From G965267185 sp965267185 (GTDB taxonomy: Bacteria; Pseudomonadota; Alphaproteobacteria; UBA6615), in contig OZ253937.1 of assembly GCA_965267185.1 (NCBI GenBank), positions 1,178,001-1,242,000 on the forward strand: DNA of 64,000 bases, written 5' to 3'. Position 1 is the first letter of the stretch. Each line of letters begins with the position of its first letter. A program made the position numbers and the translations under genes. The notes below the pieces were generated by a model. The model saw only the letters and a program-made list of their open reading frames with translations, did not search any database and had not been told where the DNA came from. Positions 42,326 through 51,671 of this stretch are shown one piece after another.

Positions 42326-43621
42326 CTACGCCAGGGATTCGATTCGAATCATTGTCGGCTGTTCGAGCACAGAATCCAATGCCGCAATTCGCGACAAGGC
42401 GCGCTGCATCGCCGCTTCTTCGCACTCGTGCATGTTGAGTACCACCGGCACCGCTTCGGTCTCCGAGCGCGCCCGCTGGATCATCGACTCGATAGACACG
42501 TTCTCGTCGCGGAACACCGCCGTAACATCGGCGATCACGCCGGGCCGGTCGCTCACCATCAGGCGAACGTAATAGCCGCCCCGGTGCCGCCCCAGTTCCG
42601 CTTCCGGCGCCTCCACGAGATCGCCCGCCGAGATGCCCAGGGTCGGCGCGCCACGGCCGCGCGCGATATCGACCAGATCGGCGACTACGGCTGACGCCGT
42701 CGGACCCGCCCCCGCGCCGAGGCCTTGGAACATGGTGTCGCCGACGAAATCGCCGATTGCGACGACGGCGTTATAGGCGCCTTCGACATGGGCGATGGGG
42801 AACCGCTGATCGACCATGCAGGGATAGACCCGCTGCTCGAGGCCGTGATCCGTCTGCCGGGCGCTGCCCAGCAGTTTGATCCGGTAACCGAGCTCTTCGG
42901 CATAGTCGATATCGAGCAACGAGATCTGCCGGATTCCTTCGGTGTAGACACCGGCGAAGTTGACGCGCGTGCCGAACGCCAGGCTCGCCAGTAGAGCCAG
43001 CTTTTGCCCGGCGTCGATACCGTCGACATCCATGCTCGGTTCGGCCTCGGCATAGCCTAAGCTCTGCGCCTCGGCGAGCACGTCTTCAAACGAGCGGCGC
43101 TGCTCACGCATCTCGGTCAAAATATAATTGCAGGTGCCGTTGAGGATGCCGTAGACGCGCGTAATCTCGTTGCCGGCGAGGCCTTCGCGCAACGCCTTCA
43201 CGATGGGGATACCACCAGCCACCGCGGCTTCGAAATTGAGCGCCGCCCCGGCTTGCTCGGCAGCGTCGGCAAGCGCCGACCCATGAACCGCCATCAGCGC
43301 CTTGTTCGCGGTGACCACGTGCCGGCCGGCCGCTAACGCGGCTTCGCAAACCGCCTTCGCCGGTCCGTCCTCGCCGCCGATCAACTCGACGACCGCATCG
43401 GCCTCGGCCTCGCGCGCCATCGCCACCGGGTCGTCGAACCAAGCCAGCCCCTCGACAGAGACGCCGCGGTCTTTCGATTTGTTGCGCGCCGAAACCGCGG
43501 TAACGGTCAGTGGCCGTCCGGCGCGCGCGGCGAGGGTTTCGACATGTTCGTTGAGGAGCCGAAGGGTCCCCGCGCCAACGGTCCCCAGCCCGGCAATCGC
43601 GATGCGCAAAGGGTCGGCCAC
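42326..43621 (-). CDS. hom: Homoserine dehydrogenase with ACT domain
   Basis: A 431-residue NAD(P)-dependent enzyme reducing aspartate semialdehyde to homoserine for threonine and methionine. The Rossmann motif IAGLGTVGAGTL is near residue 9. The catalytic domain has VTANKALMAVHG, AAVAGGIPIVKALREGLAGN and GILNGTCNYILTEM. The C-terminal ACT domain (VSDRPGVIADVTAVFRDENV, near residue 353) indicates threonine feedback control. It begins 10 bp after the aminotransferase gene. Confidence 0.97.
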   Translation of the reverse strand: MADPLRIAIAGLGTVGAGTLRLLNEHVETLAARAGRPLTVTAVSARNKSKDRGVSVEGLAWFDDPVAMAREAEADAVVELIGGEDGPAKAVCEAALAAGRHVVTANKALMAVHGSALADAAEQAGAALNFEAAVAGGIPIVKALREGLAGNEITRVYGILNGTCNYILTEMREQRRSFEDVLAEAQSLGYAEAEPSMDVDGIDAGQKLALLASLAFGTRVNFAGVYTEGIRQISLLDIDYAEELGYRIKLLGSARQTDHGLEQRVYPCMVDQRFPIAHVEGAYNAVVAIGDFVGDTMFQGLGAGAGPTASAVVADLVDIARGRGAPTLGISAGDLVEAPEAELGRHRGGYYVRLMVSDRPGVIADVTAVFRDENVSIESMIQRARSETEAVPVVLNMHECEEAAMQRALSRIAALDSVLEQPTMIRIESLA

Positions 43622-43631
43622 GGCAATCCCT

Positions 43632-44870
43632 CTAGCTACGCGACGCGGCCAGCGGCGCCACGTTGCTCGCGGCCGCTTCGGCCAGAATATCGTCGCCCCG
43701 GCTCAGGAACTGCCGAATGCTGCGCACGGCCTGGCGGATGCGCTGCTCGTTCTCGACGAAGGCGATGCGCACAAAGCCCTCGCCATTTTCACCGAACCCA
43801 AGACCCGGCGACACGGCGACCTTGGCGTGCTCGAGCAGCAGCTTGGAGAATTCCAGGCTGCCCAATTCGGCGAACGGCTCGGGGATCGGGGCCCAGGCGT
43901 ACATGGAAGCCGTGGGCATCGGCACGTCCCAACCGGCCCGCGCCAACCCGCCGACCAGAACGTCGCGGCGCGCTTTATAAGTGGCGCGGGTTTCGGCCAC
44001 GCAGTCTTGCGGGCCGTTGAGCGCCGTCGCGGCGGCCACTTGGATCGGCGTGAAAGCACCGTAATCGAGATAGCTTTTCACCCGCGCCAAGGCGGCAATG
44101 AGGTTCGCATTGCCCGCGGCAAACCCGATGCGCCAGCCCGGCATCGAGTAGGTCTTGCTCATCGAGGTGAATTCCACGGCGATATCGCGCGCGCCCGGCA
44201 CCTGCAGCAGCGACGGCGGCGGATTGTCATCGAAATAAATTTCCGCATAGGCCAGATCGGAAAGGATGTAGATGTCGTGATGTTTGCAGAAGTCGACGAC
44301 GGCCCGATAGAAATCGAGATCGGCAACTTGAGCCGTGGGATTGGCCGGGTAGCACAAAACCAGCGCCACCGGCTTGGGCACCGAATGCAGAACCGCACGC
44401 TCCAACGCCGATAAAAACTCGGCGTCGGGCTTCACCGGCACATAGCGAACCGCACCATCGGCGATGATGAACCCGAACTGGTGGATCGGATAGGACGGGT
44501 TGGGCACCAGCATAATGTCGCCCGGGCTGGTGATCGCCTGCGCCAGGTTGGCGAGCCCTTCCTTCGAGCCGATAGTAACGATGGCCTCCCGTTCGGGGTC
44601 GAGCGACACATCGAACCGACGCTCGTAGTAGCCGCACAGCGCGCGCCGCAACCCGGGAATACCGCGCGAATTGGAATAGCGGTGGGTACGCGGATCGCGC
44701 ACGGTCTCGACCAGCTTATCGACGATATGTTCCGGCGTCGGCAGATCCGGGTTCCCCATGCCGAAGTCGATGATGTCGTCACCGTTGGCGCGGGCCGCCG
44801 CCTTCATCGCGTTGACTTCAGCGAAAACGTAGGGCGGTAGCCGCTTTATGCGGTGAAATTCAGTCTCCAT
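43632..44870 (-). CDS. Class I aminotransferase, AlaC/LL-DAP-aminotransferase-like
   Basis: A 412-residue PLP enzyme. The Schiff-base Lys is in SMSKTYSMPGWRIGF near residue 240. The PLP-phosphate and Asp/Tyr sites are in IGSKEGLANLAQAI, CYPANPTAQVADLDF and YILSDLAYAEIYFDD. The C-terminal substrate Arg region FGENGEGFVRIAFVENEQRI is present. Relatives are alanine aminotransferase AlaC and LL-diaminopimelate aminotransferase-like proteins, often annotated for lysine or alanine synthesis. Its position directly before hom supports a role in amino acid synthesis from oxaloacetate or pyruvate. It is first in the four-gene run. Confidence 0.9.
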   Translation of the reverse strand: METEFHRIKRLPPYVFAEVNAMKAAARANGDDIIDFGMGNPDLPTPEHIVDKLVETVRDPRTHRYSNSRGIPGLRRALCGYYERRFDVSLDPEREAIVTIGSKEGLANLAQAITSPGDIMLVPNPSYPIHQFGFIIADGAVRYVPVKPDAEFLSALERAVLHSVPKPVALVLCYPANPTAQVADLDFYRAVVDFCKHHDIYILSDLAYAEIYFDDNPPPSLLQVPGARDIAVEFTSMSKTYSMPGWRIGFAAGNANLIAALARVKSYLDYGAFTPIQVAAATALNGPQDCVAETRATYKARRDVLVGGLARAGWDVPMPTASMYAWAPIPEPFAELGSLEFSKLLLEHAKVAVSPGLGFGENGEGFVRIAFVENEQRIRQAVRSIRQFLSRGDDILAEAAASNVAPLAASRS

Positions 44871-44979
44871 ATCGATACCTATGCGCCAGGTTGCACGGAC
44901 GCCGCCTCATTAAAGGCTGCTCCCGCGTATACTTCTAGCGTTTGTTCTAATCGGCGGTTAATCGTCTGGCGAGAGCTAT

Positions 44980-45978
44980 CTACTGGCGAAAATAGATTTC
45001 GGCACGCCGGTTGCCGGCTTCGCCCGACGGCATGGATTCGGCGAAGGCCGGCTTCTCCGCCGCCACCGCCTCGACCAAGACTTTCTCCGCCGGCACGCCC
45101 ATCGCGATTATCTGTTCGGCAACACGATTGGCGCGCGCCAGCGAAATGCGGAAATTCGCCAACTCGTGCTCCACCTTGTTGAGTTGCTGGGTGCGGCCGC
45201 TCGCGTGTCCAACGACGACGATATCCGCGTCGTTCTCACGCTGCGCCGAAACAACCTGGGCGATCACGCGCCGGTCGCGTTCGTCGAGCTTGGACGAGCT
45301 GTGGGCAAAATGGATCGTCGCCACTTGTTCGTCGAAAGTCACGCGCGACGCGATCGCGGGCAGCGCCGGGCCGCCATCGATTGCCGTTGCATCGATTTGC
45401 ACGCTCGGCGTCGGTCCCGTCGGCAGAGGTACGGGCGGCGGCGCACTCGCCGGCTGCACCCGGGTGGGCGGTACGATCTGTGTCGGGCTTGCCGGCGCGG
45501 GCGGCGGCGCGGCGCTCACTTGCGGCGCAGCACTTACCTGCGGTGCCGCGGGAGCGCTTACCTGCGGCGGCGGTGGCGGCGCTGCCGGGGTGGCGGCGCT
45601 TTCGCCTTGCAGCCGAATTCGTTCATCGCTGTAGCGGGCGTTCTCGCGGTCGGCGGCGAGCCCTTCGACGACGCGTTGGCGCGCGTCGGCCGAAGACGGT
45701 GCTGTGGGACGTGCCGGCACGCTGGACAGGCTGGGTGTGGATTGAGAGCTGGCAGCGCTGCTTTCTTGATCGCCGCGCTCGCGCACGCTCGCTTGCCCCG
45801 GTCCTTCGGCGACCGGCGGATCGTCTTCGAAGACGCCGAATACATCGAGCTCCGATGCCGTCTCGCATCCCGTCAATGCGGCCATGAGGGATAGGACAAC
45901 CAACGTCCGCGCGCGTTTCGCGTTCTTGTGAGACGTCTTCCTGATCGGCAGGGCGTTCGTCATGTGCGTAACCACCAT
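44980..45978 (-). CDS. OmpA-family peptidoglycan-associated lipoprotein
   Basis: A 332-residue outer-membrane lipoprotein. A signal peptide ends at lipobox LTGC near residue 38 (MAALTGCETASE). A long, disordered Pro/Ala linker (about 80-210, with repeats such as APQVSAAPQVSAAPP) follows. A C-terminal OmpA/Pal-like domain (about 215-332) has NDADIVVVGHASGRTQQLN, RANRVAEQIIAMGV and SGEAGNRRAEIYFRQ, the peptidoglycan-binding core. It tethers the outer membrane to the wall. A good GGAAGGAT site precedes the ATG. It is divergent from phaC, with a 174-bp shared promoter region. Confidence 0.9.
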   Translation of the reverse strand: MVVTHMTNALPIRKTSHKNAKRARTLVVLSLMAALTGCETASELDVFGVFEDDPPVAEGPGQASVRERGDQESSAASSQSTPSLSSVPARPTAPSSADARQRVVEGLAADRENARYSDERIRLQGESAATPAAPPPPPQVSAPAAPQVSAAPQVSAAPPPAPASPTQIVPPTRVQPASAPPPVPLPTGPTPSVQIDATAIDGGPALPAIASRVTFDEQVATIHFAHSSSKLDERDRRVIAQVVSAQRENDADIVVVGHASGRTQQLNKVEHELANFRISLARANRVAEQIIAMGVPAEKVLVEAVAAEKPAFAESMPSGEAGNRRAEIYFRQ

Positions 45979-46152
45979 CGCGGGATCCTTCCCATCGTAC
46001 GATTCAAAGCCGGAGCTATGGAAATCGCCGTTTTAATGAACTATTTTTGCAGTGCAACATAAACTGCGGTTTGTTATATCACGTCCAACTCTGTTGCGCG
46101 CTCGGTTCGCACGCGAATCGTGAAAAACACCGCAAATATAAAGGATTGGCAA

Positions 46153-47952
46153 ATGCCGGATCAACCAGGCAGCGACGGCGGTTCGACCGCGGCCGAGGAG
46201 ATGGGCGAAGCCATCGCCAGCATCGCCGAGCGCAGCCAGCGCCTTGTGAACAATTTCCTGGCCCAGCAGGGCAACCAATTCGGCATGGGCGACCCGATGA
46301 ATATCGGCAACGCGTTCCTCGAATTGACCGCCCGCATGATGGCCAATCCCGCCAAGATGATGGAAGCCCAAATGGCGCTTTGGCAAGGCTATATGGATTT
46401 GTGGCAAGCCACCGGCCAAAAAATGATGGGCCAGACGGCGGAGCCGGTCGCCAGCCCTGAGGCCGACGACCGCCGCTTCCGCGGCGAAGATTGGGACGAA
46501 AACGTCCTGTTCGACTACGTCAAGCAATCCTATCTGCTGTCCGCGCGCTGGCTGCAGAATACGGTGCGCGACGTCGAGGGCCTCGACGACAAGACCGCCA
46601 AGAAGGTGGACTTCTATACCCGGCAGTTCGTCGACGCGATGGCGCCGTCGAACTTCTTGATGACCAATCCGAAAGTTTTGCGCGAAACTATCGACAGTAA
46701 AGGCGAAAACTTGGTCAAAGGCCTGGCGAACCTGCTCGACGACATGGAGCGCGGCGGCGGGCAGCTGCGGATCCGGCAAACCGACGAGGATGCCTTCGAG
46801 CTCGGCCGCAACATCGCGTTGACGCCGGGCAAAATCGTCTACCAAAACGACCTGATGCAGCTTATTCAGTACGAGCCGGCGACCGAGCAGGTCGACAAGC
46901 GCCCGCTGCTGATCATCCCGCCCTGGATCAACAAGTACTATATCCTCGACCTGCAGCCGGAAAACTCGTTCATCAAGTGGTGCGTCGAGCAGGGGCTGAC
47001 GGTCTTCATCATCTCCTGGGTCAATCCCGACGAAAAACTCGCCCAGAAATCCTTCGCCGACTACATGCTTGAAGGCCCCCTGGCCGCCCTCGATGCCATC
47101 GAACAAGCCACCGGCGAGCGCGACGCCAACGTGATCGGCTATTGCCTCGGCGGCACGCTGCTGGCCAGCACGCTGGCCTACATGGAGGCGAAGGGCGAAA
47201 AGGGCTTCGAGAGCGCCACCTTCTTCACCTCGCTGGTCGATTTCGAAGAGCCGGGCGAGCTCGAAGTGTTCATCGACGAAGAGCAGCTCGCATCGCTCGA
47301 AGAGCGCATGCGCGGCGACGGTTATCTCGACGGCGCCGCCATGGCCAACACGTTCAACATGCTGCGCGCCAACGATCTCATCTGGTCGTTCGTGGTCAAC
47401 AACTACTTGATGGGCCGCGACCCCTTCCCGTTCGATCTGCTGTATTGGAACGCGGACTCGACCCGCATGCCTGCCGAGATGCACAGCTTTTATCTGCGCA
47501 ACATGTACCAGGAGAATAAGCTGGTAGAGCCCGGCGGCATCGAGCTCGACGGCGTGCCGATCGACCTCGGCAAGATCGACACCCCGACATTTATTCTCTC
47601 CACCCGCGAAGATCATATCGCGCCGTGGAAATCGACCTATGCCGCCACGCAACTCTATAAGGGTCCGATAAAGTTCTGTCTGGCCGGCTCCGGCCACATC
47701 GCGGGCGTCGTCAACCCGCCGGCGAGCGAGAAGTACGGCTACTGGACAAATAAGGAAAATCCAGCCGACCCGGAGGAGTGGCTGGCAGGCGCGCGGGAAA
47801 AAACCGGATCGTGGTGGCCCGCCTGGCGCAAATGGATCGGCAAACACGCCGGCGGATCGGTCGACGCCCGTGTACCGGGCGACGGCAAGCTGAAAGTGAT
47901 CGAAGCGGCACCCGGCAGCTACGCCTCGGCCCGCTTCGACAAGACAGACTAG
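46153..47952 (+). CDS. phaC: Class I poly(3-hydroxyalkanoate) synthase PhaC
   Basis: A 599-residue polymerase joining short-chain hydroxyacyl-CoA units into PHB granules. The lipase-like box GYCLGGTLLA with catalytic Cys is near residue 333. Asp and His of the triad appear in STREDHIAPWKS and GSGHIAGVVNPP. The N-terminal domain reads LTARMMANPAKMMEAQMALW; the region DKRPLLIIPPWINKYYILDL is conserved. The start at 46153 follows AAGGA by 8 bp; the upstream GTG at 46120 would add 11 odd residues. No phaA/B/R neighbours are seen. The frame open on the opposite strand is a shadow. Confidence 0.97.
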   Translation: MPDQPGSDGGSTAAEEMGEAIASIAERSQRLVNNFLAQQGNQFGMGDPMNIGNAFLELTARMMANPAKMMEAQMALWQGYMDLWQATGQKMMGQTAEPVASPEADDRRFRGEDWDENVLFDYVKQSYLLSARWLQNTVRDVEGLDDKTAKKVDFYTRQFVDAMAPSNFLMTNPKVLRETIDSKGENLVKGLANLLDDMERGGGQLRIRQTDEDAFELGRNIALTPGKIVYQNDLMQLIQYEPATEQVDKRPLLIIPPWINKYYILDLQPENSFIKWCVEQGLTVFIISWVNPDEKLAQKSFADYMLEGPLAALDAIEQATGERDANVIGYCLGGTLLASTLAYMEAKGEKGFESATFFTSLVDFEEPGELEVFIDEEQLASLEERMRGDGYLDGAAMANTFNMLRANDLIWSFVVNNYLMGRDPFPFDLLYWNADSTRMPAEMHSFYLRNMYQENKLVEPGGIELDGVPIDLGKIDTPTFILSTREDHIAPWKSTYAATQLYKGPIKFCLAGSGHIAGVVNPPASEKYGYWTNKENPADPEEWLAGAREKTGSWWPAWRKWIGKHAGGSVDARVPGDGKLKVIEAAPGSYASARFDKTD

Positions 47953-47955
47953 GCG

Positions 47956-48510
47956 CTACCGGCCCGAATTTCCGGATTCGATGTGGTTGGCCGCGAGCTT
48001 GCAGTAGGTCGCAACAGACTCCGGCCAGTAATCGAGCTCTTCCTGACGTAGCTCGCGCAACGGCTTGGCCGGGATACCCGCCCACAGCTCGCCGGCCTTG
48101 ACCACCTTGCCCGGCGACACTACCGCGCCGGCTGCCACCATCGCGCCGGTCTCGACCACCGCGCCATCAAGCACCACCGACCGCATCCCGATAAAGCAGC
48201 GCGACTGCAGCGTGCAGGCATGGATCAGCGCGCTATGGCCGATGGTAATTTCGTCGCCGATGATCGTCGGCATATGCGCGGTGCCGTCTTCACGCGGCCC
48301 GTTGAGATGGATAACCGTTCCGTCCTGTACGTTCACCCGCTCGCCGATGCGGATAAAGCTGCCGGCATCGCCGCGAATGACCGTGTTGTACCAAACACTC
48401 GATCCCGCACCGATGTGAACATCGCCGATGACGGAAGCCGTATCGGCGATAAAAACGTCGTCGGCGATGGTCGGCATGACGCCGAGATAGGGCTTGACCG
48501 GACCGGGCAT
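47956..48510 (-). CDS. Gamma carbonic anhydrase family protein
   Basis: A 184-residue left-handed beta-helix hexapeptide protein related to Cam/CaiE/YrdA. Three Zn-type His residues are visible: VIHLNGPRED (about 77), then ITIGHSALIHA (about 99 and 104). The hexapeptide stretch runs through FIADTASVIGDVHIGAGSSV and VVETGAMVAAGAVVSPG, and a C-terminal helix (LRELRQEELDYWPES) follows. A GAGGAAA site precedes the ATG. It may be a carbonic anhydrase or an acyltransferase-like protein. It is convergent with phaC, with 3 bp between stops. Confidence 0.92.
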   Translation of the reverse strand: MPGPVKPYLGVMPTIADDVFIADTASVIGDVHIGAGSSVWYNTVIRGDAGSFIRIGERVNVQDGTVIHLNGPREDGTAHMPTIIGDEITIGHSALIHACTLQSRCFIGMRSVVLDGAVVETGAMVAAGAVVSPGKVVKAGELWAGIPAKPLRELRQEELDYWPESVATYCKLAANHIESGNSGR

Positions 48511-48547
48511 GATTTCCTCGAAACTCGTGATCGAATGGTAGTTCTTT

Positions 48548-49606
48548 TTAGGGGAAGAGAGGCTCCTGCTCCAACCCCGTCGCCTCGGCGATATCGAACA
48601 TCAGGTTCATATTCTGGATCGCCTGGCCGCTCGACCCTTTGACCAGATTGTCGATCGCCGTCACCAGGATGGCCCGTCCGGCGATGCGGTCGGCAAACAC
48701 ACCGGTCACGACGAAGTTCGATCCCCGTACATGGCGGGTCGCCGGGGTCGTCCCGTCGGGCACCACCCGCACGAAGGGCTCGTCCGCGTACCGCTCGGTC
48801 AGGGTTTGCCGCAGATCGTCGGCGGTGGCGCCATTGGCCAGGCGCACATATGTCGTCACCAGCTCACCCCGGTTCATGGGCATCAGATGAGGCGTGAAGT
48901 TGACGGTGACCGACTGCCCCGCGAGCTTACCGATCTCCTGTTCGATCTCCGGTGCGTGCCGGTGGTGCGCCACGCCATAGGGATGGATGCCCTCCGCGAC
49001 TTCAGCGAACAGCGAGGTTTCCTTCAACGCGCGACCGGCACCGGTAACGCCGGATTTGGCATCGATGATGATATCGTCGACATCGATCTGCTGCGCCGCG
49101 ACCAGCGGCAATAGCTGAAGGAGCGCGGCGGTCGGGTAGCAGCCCGGGCACGCGATGAGGCGGCCCGCGGCGATCCGCTCGCGGTTGAACTCGGTAAGCC
49201 CGTAGACCGCATCGGGCTGCAGCGCCGGTGCGTAATGTTCATGGCCGTACCATTCGGCATAGATGGCGGTATCTTCGAGACGGAAGTCCGCCGACAGGTC
49301 GACGACCTTGAGGTCACCCGGCAGCTCGCGGACGATTTCCTGGGTGGTGCCGTGGGGCAGCGCGCAAAACGCCACATCGATGCCGTCCCACGACGCTTCC
49401 TCGGTCTTGATCAAGTCCGGCAGGTCGTTGCCGCCCAGATGGGGAAACACCGCATCGTAAGGCTTGCCGGCATGGGCGTTTGCCGTCATCAGCGCGATCG
49501 ACGCGTTGGGATGGCGCACGAGCAGGCGCACCAGCTCGACGCCGGTATAGCCGCTGGCGCCCAGTATGCCGATCTTGAGCTTATTACTCGCCGATTGCGC
49601 CGCCAT
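48548..49606 (-). CDS. argC: N-acetyl-gamma-glutamyl-phosphate reductase
   Basis: A 352-residue NADPH-dependent enzyme of arginine synthesis, making N-acetylglutamate semialdehyde. The nucleotide loop IGILGASGYTGVELVRLL is at residue 12. The catalytic Cys is in LIACPGCYPTAALLQLL near residue 160. The His of the substrate site is in PYGVAHHRHAPEIEQE near 212, and VNFTPHLMPMNRGELVTTYV is conserved. The start at 49606 has GGGAG upstream. It follows the NeuD-type gene by about 100 bp on the same strand and lies downstream of rpsI-rplM, an arrangement common in alphaproteobacteria. Confidence 0.96.
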   Translation of the reverse strand: MAAQSASNKLKIGILGASGYTGVELVRLLVRHPNASIALMTANAHAGKPYDAVFPHLGGNDLPDLIKTEEASWDGIDVAFCALPHGTTQEIVRELPGDLKVVDLSADFRLEDTAIYAEWYGHEHYAPALQPDAVYGLTEFNRERIAAGRLIACPGCYPTAALLQLLPLVAAQQIDVDDIIIDAKSGVTGAGRALKETSLFAEVAEGIHPYGVAHHRHAPEIEQEIGKLAGQSVTVNFTPHLMPMNRGELVTTYVRLANGATADDLRQTLTERYADEPFVRVVPDGTTPATRHVRGSNFVVTGVFADRIAGRAILVTAIDNLVKGSSGQAIQNMNLMFDIAEATGLEQEPLFP

Positions 49607-49708
49607 GGCGGGCACTCCCAGAAAATGGTCCAAATTGCGGTTGGGGGCACGAAGCCCTGCGCTTTACTAGGGCAAAGGGCCGGATTGGCGCAACTACCGA
49701 ATGCCGAT

Positions 49709-50338
49709 TTATCGGTTGATCGGGCGCGCTGGCACACCGGCCACGGTGAGCCCGTCAGCTACGTCCGCTGTGGCCGCAGCACCCGCGCCAACGATTGCTT
49801 CGTAACCGATACGCACGCCCGGCAACAAAGACGCGCCAACACCAACAAGCGCCCGCTCACCGATGCTCACATCACCGGCCGCATGGACCCCGGGGCCGAT
49901 CTGCACCCCATTTGCGAGTTTACCGTCATGGTCGATGGTGCATGCAGTATTGAGGATACAGTGAGCGCCAATTCTGGCATTTACGTTGACCACCACATTG
50001 GCCATGAGCACGGTCCCCGACCCGATCTCCGCGGTATCGGAAACAATCGCCGACGGATCGATCAGCGTTGCGAGCTCGATACCCCGCTCCCGCGCCAACT
50101 CGCAAACCTCAACGCGCCGCGCATTGTCGCCCAACGCGACAAATAGCTGAGTTCTGTCCGTCCATTCGGCGAGCAACCGCTCGTCTTCTTCCTCGATGAT
50201 AGGCACGCCGTTGATCCACTCGCCCAGAGCAAATGAGGGATCGCAGAAGCCGGTCACGATATGGCCGCAGCGCGCGGCAATTTCCGCGCATACACGCCCG
50301 TGTCCGCCGGCACCGATAATGATGAGTTGCTGCGCCAT
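49709..50338 (-). CDS. NeuD/PglD-family sugar O-acyltransferase
   Basis: A 209-residue protein with an N-terminal PglD-type Rossmann-like domain (LIIIGAGGHGRVCAEIAARC) and C-terminal hexapeptide repeats forming a left-handed beta-helix (VVNVNARIGAHCILNTACTI, DHDGKLANGVQIGPGVHAAG, RALVGVGASLLPGVRIGYEA). Such enzymes acetylate nucleotide sugars with acetyl-CoA. The His in TACTIDHDGKL fits the family's catalytic base. It is odd to find it between argC and rpsI, with no capsule or glycan genes around, so the substrate is unknown. Confidence 0.88.
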   Translation of the reverse strand: MAQQLIIIGAGGHGRVCAEIAARCGHIVTGFCDPSFALGEWINGVPIIEEEDERLLAEWTDRTQLFVALGDNARRVEVCELARERGIELATLIDPSAIVSDTAEIGSGTVLMANVVVNVNARIGAHCILNTACTIDHDGKLANGVQIGPGVHAAGDVSIGERALVGVGASLLPGVRIGYEAIVGAGAAATADVADGLTVAGVPARPINR

Positions 50339-50409
50339 TGTGGGAGCCAAACTCCGTTCCGCTGCCGGGAAAGCTAGGCGGTTATGGTAAACGAAACGTC
50401 AAAGCAAAA

Positions 50410-50439
50410 CGCCGGAGCCTGCGTTTGCAAGCCCCGGCG
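50410..50439 (-). terminator. Rho-independent terminator of rpsI
   Basis: On the minus strand a CGCCGG...CCGGCG stem, with interior GC and TGC/GCA pairing, is followed by TTTTGCTTT. It lies about 27 bp beyond the rpsI stop. Confidence 0.8.
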
Positions 50440-50465
50440 TCGCATCGCCTTGAATAATATGCAGC

Positions 50466-50942
50466 CTAGCGTTTCGAGAACTGGAAGCTGCGGCGGGCCT
50501 TCGCCTTACCGTATTTCTTACGCTCGACCACGCGGGCGTCGCGGGTCAGCATGCCGGCCTTCTTCAAAACCGTGCGCAGATCGGGCTCGCGCAGGCTCAA
50601 TGCCTTCGATAGGCCGTGGCGCACCGCACCAGCTTGGCCGGAAAGGCCGCCGCCGGTCACCGTGCAGATGATGTCGTACTGACCGACCCGCTCGGTCACC
50701 TGGAACGGCTGGGAGAGCACCATGCGCAGCACGGGCCGGGCAAAATATTGCTCGCCAGACCGGCCGTTGACCGTCAGGACGCCGGTCCCCGGTTTGATCC
50801 ATACCCGCGCGACCGCGTCTTTGCGCTTGCCGGTGGCGTAAGTGCGCCCGGCAGAGTCGATCTGCGGCTCGGCTGTAACCGGCGCCGGCGCCGGTGCTAG
50901 CGTTTCGCTTGGTTCGGAGGCTTGTGCCGTTTCGTCGCTCAT
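50466..50942 (-). CDS. rpsI: 30S ribosomal protein S9
   Basis: A 158-residue small-subunit protein that contacts the P-site tRNA through its C-terminal arm. The core starts at about residue 32 (RTYATGKRKDAVARVWIKPG) and ends KARRSFQFSKR, the universal C-terminal Lys/Arg tail. About 28 extra residues at the N-terminus, rich in Ala, Glu and Pro (MSDETAQASEPSETLAPAPA), are an alphaproteobacterial-type extension not found in E. coli S9. It lies 2 bp downstream of rplM, the conserved L13-S9 pair. Confidence 0.97.
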   Translation of the reverse strand: MSDETAQASEPSETLAPAPAPVTAEPQIDSAGRTYATGKRKDAVARVWIKPGTGVLTVNGRSGEQYFARPVLRMVLSQPFQVTERVGQYDIICTVTGGGLSGQAGAVRHGLSKALSLREPDLRTVLKKAGMLTRDARVVERKKYGKAKARRSFQFSKR

Positions 50943-50944
50943 GG

Positions 50945-51424
50945 CTAGCCCTTCCTTTTGTTCTTGCGGTTCAGCGCGGCAACATCGATGGCTTCGGGCT
51001 GCTGAGCTTCATGGGGATGTTCGGCACCGGCATAGACCTGCAGCTTACTCAGCTGCGCCCGGCCCAACTTGGTCTTCGGCAGCATGCGCTCGACCGCTTT
51101 GCGGATGACGCGGTCGGGATGCTCGCCTTCCAGGATGGCGCCCGCCGTGCGGCTTTTAATGCCACCGGGATAACCGGTGTGCCGGTAGTAGGTCTTGTCG
51201 GCTTTCTTATTGCCGGTCAGGTGAACCTTCTCGGCGTTGACGATAACCACATGGTCGCCGCAATCGATGTTGGGCGTATACATGGGCTTGTGCTTGCCGC
51301 GCAGCCGGTCGGCCACGATGACCGCCATGCGGCCAAGCACCAGATCTTCGGCGTCGATGAGCCACCACTTGGCGTCGACGTCCGAAGGCTTTGCGCTATA
51401 GGTTTTAAGGGCCGGGAGAGGCAT
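50945..51424 (-). CDS. rplM: 50S ribosomal protein L13
   Basis: A 159-residue large-subunit assembly protein. Signatures are VLGRMAVIVADRLRGKHKPM, DCGDHVVIVNAEKVHLTGNK, TYYRHTGYPGGIKSRTAG and VERMLPKTKLGRAQLSKLQV, then YAGAEHPHEAQQPEAIDV. The start at 51424 (MPLPALKTYSAKPSD) gives family length and removes a 29-residue extension. It is divergent from the crotonase gene, with a 247-bp intergenic region that should hold the L13-S9 promoter. Confidence 0.97.
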   Translation of the reverse strand: MPLPALKTYSAKPSDVDAKWWLIDAEDLVLGRMAVIVADRLRGKHKPMYTPNIDCGDHVVIVNAEKVHLTGNKKADKTYYRHTGYPGGIKSRTAGAILEGEHPDRVIRKAVERMLPKTKLGRAQLSKLQVYAGAEHPHEAQQPEAIDVAALNRKNKRKG

Positions 51425-51671
51425 GGTATCGAATTCCGTGTTTAGGGGCACGTGGATGAATTTCCAAGGGCGCCGCGGCGAGGTTCTATGGCAGCCAAAA
51501 CGAACAGTCAACCGGCAATTAGCGTTTTTTCTGAATAGGTTATAGATATGGTAATATAGTATTCACTCGCTGCACATTGAGGGTTGCGCCTGCCCGACCC
51601 GGCAATGCACATTGCCGGTAGGGACAACGAGCCCATCTCAATCACCACAACGGCAAAGCAGCGCGAAGATC

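Noticed and set aside
46033..47847. A 604-codon minus-strand frame opposite phaC
   Set aside because: It overlaps phaC fully, reads as low-complexity His/Arg/Asp sequence, and phaC has all catalytic motifs. This is a high-GC codon artefact.
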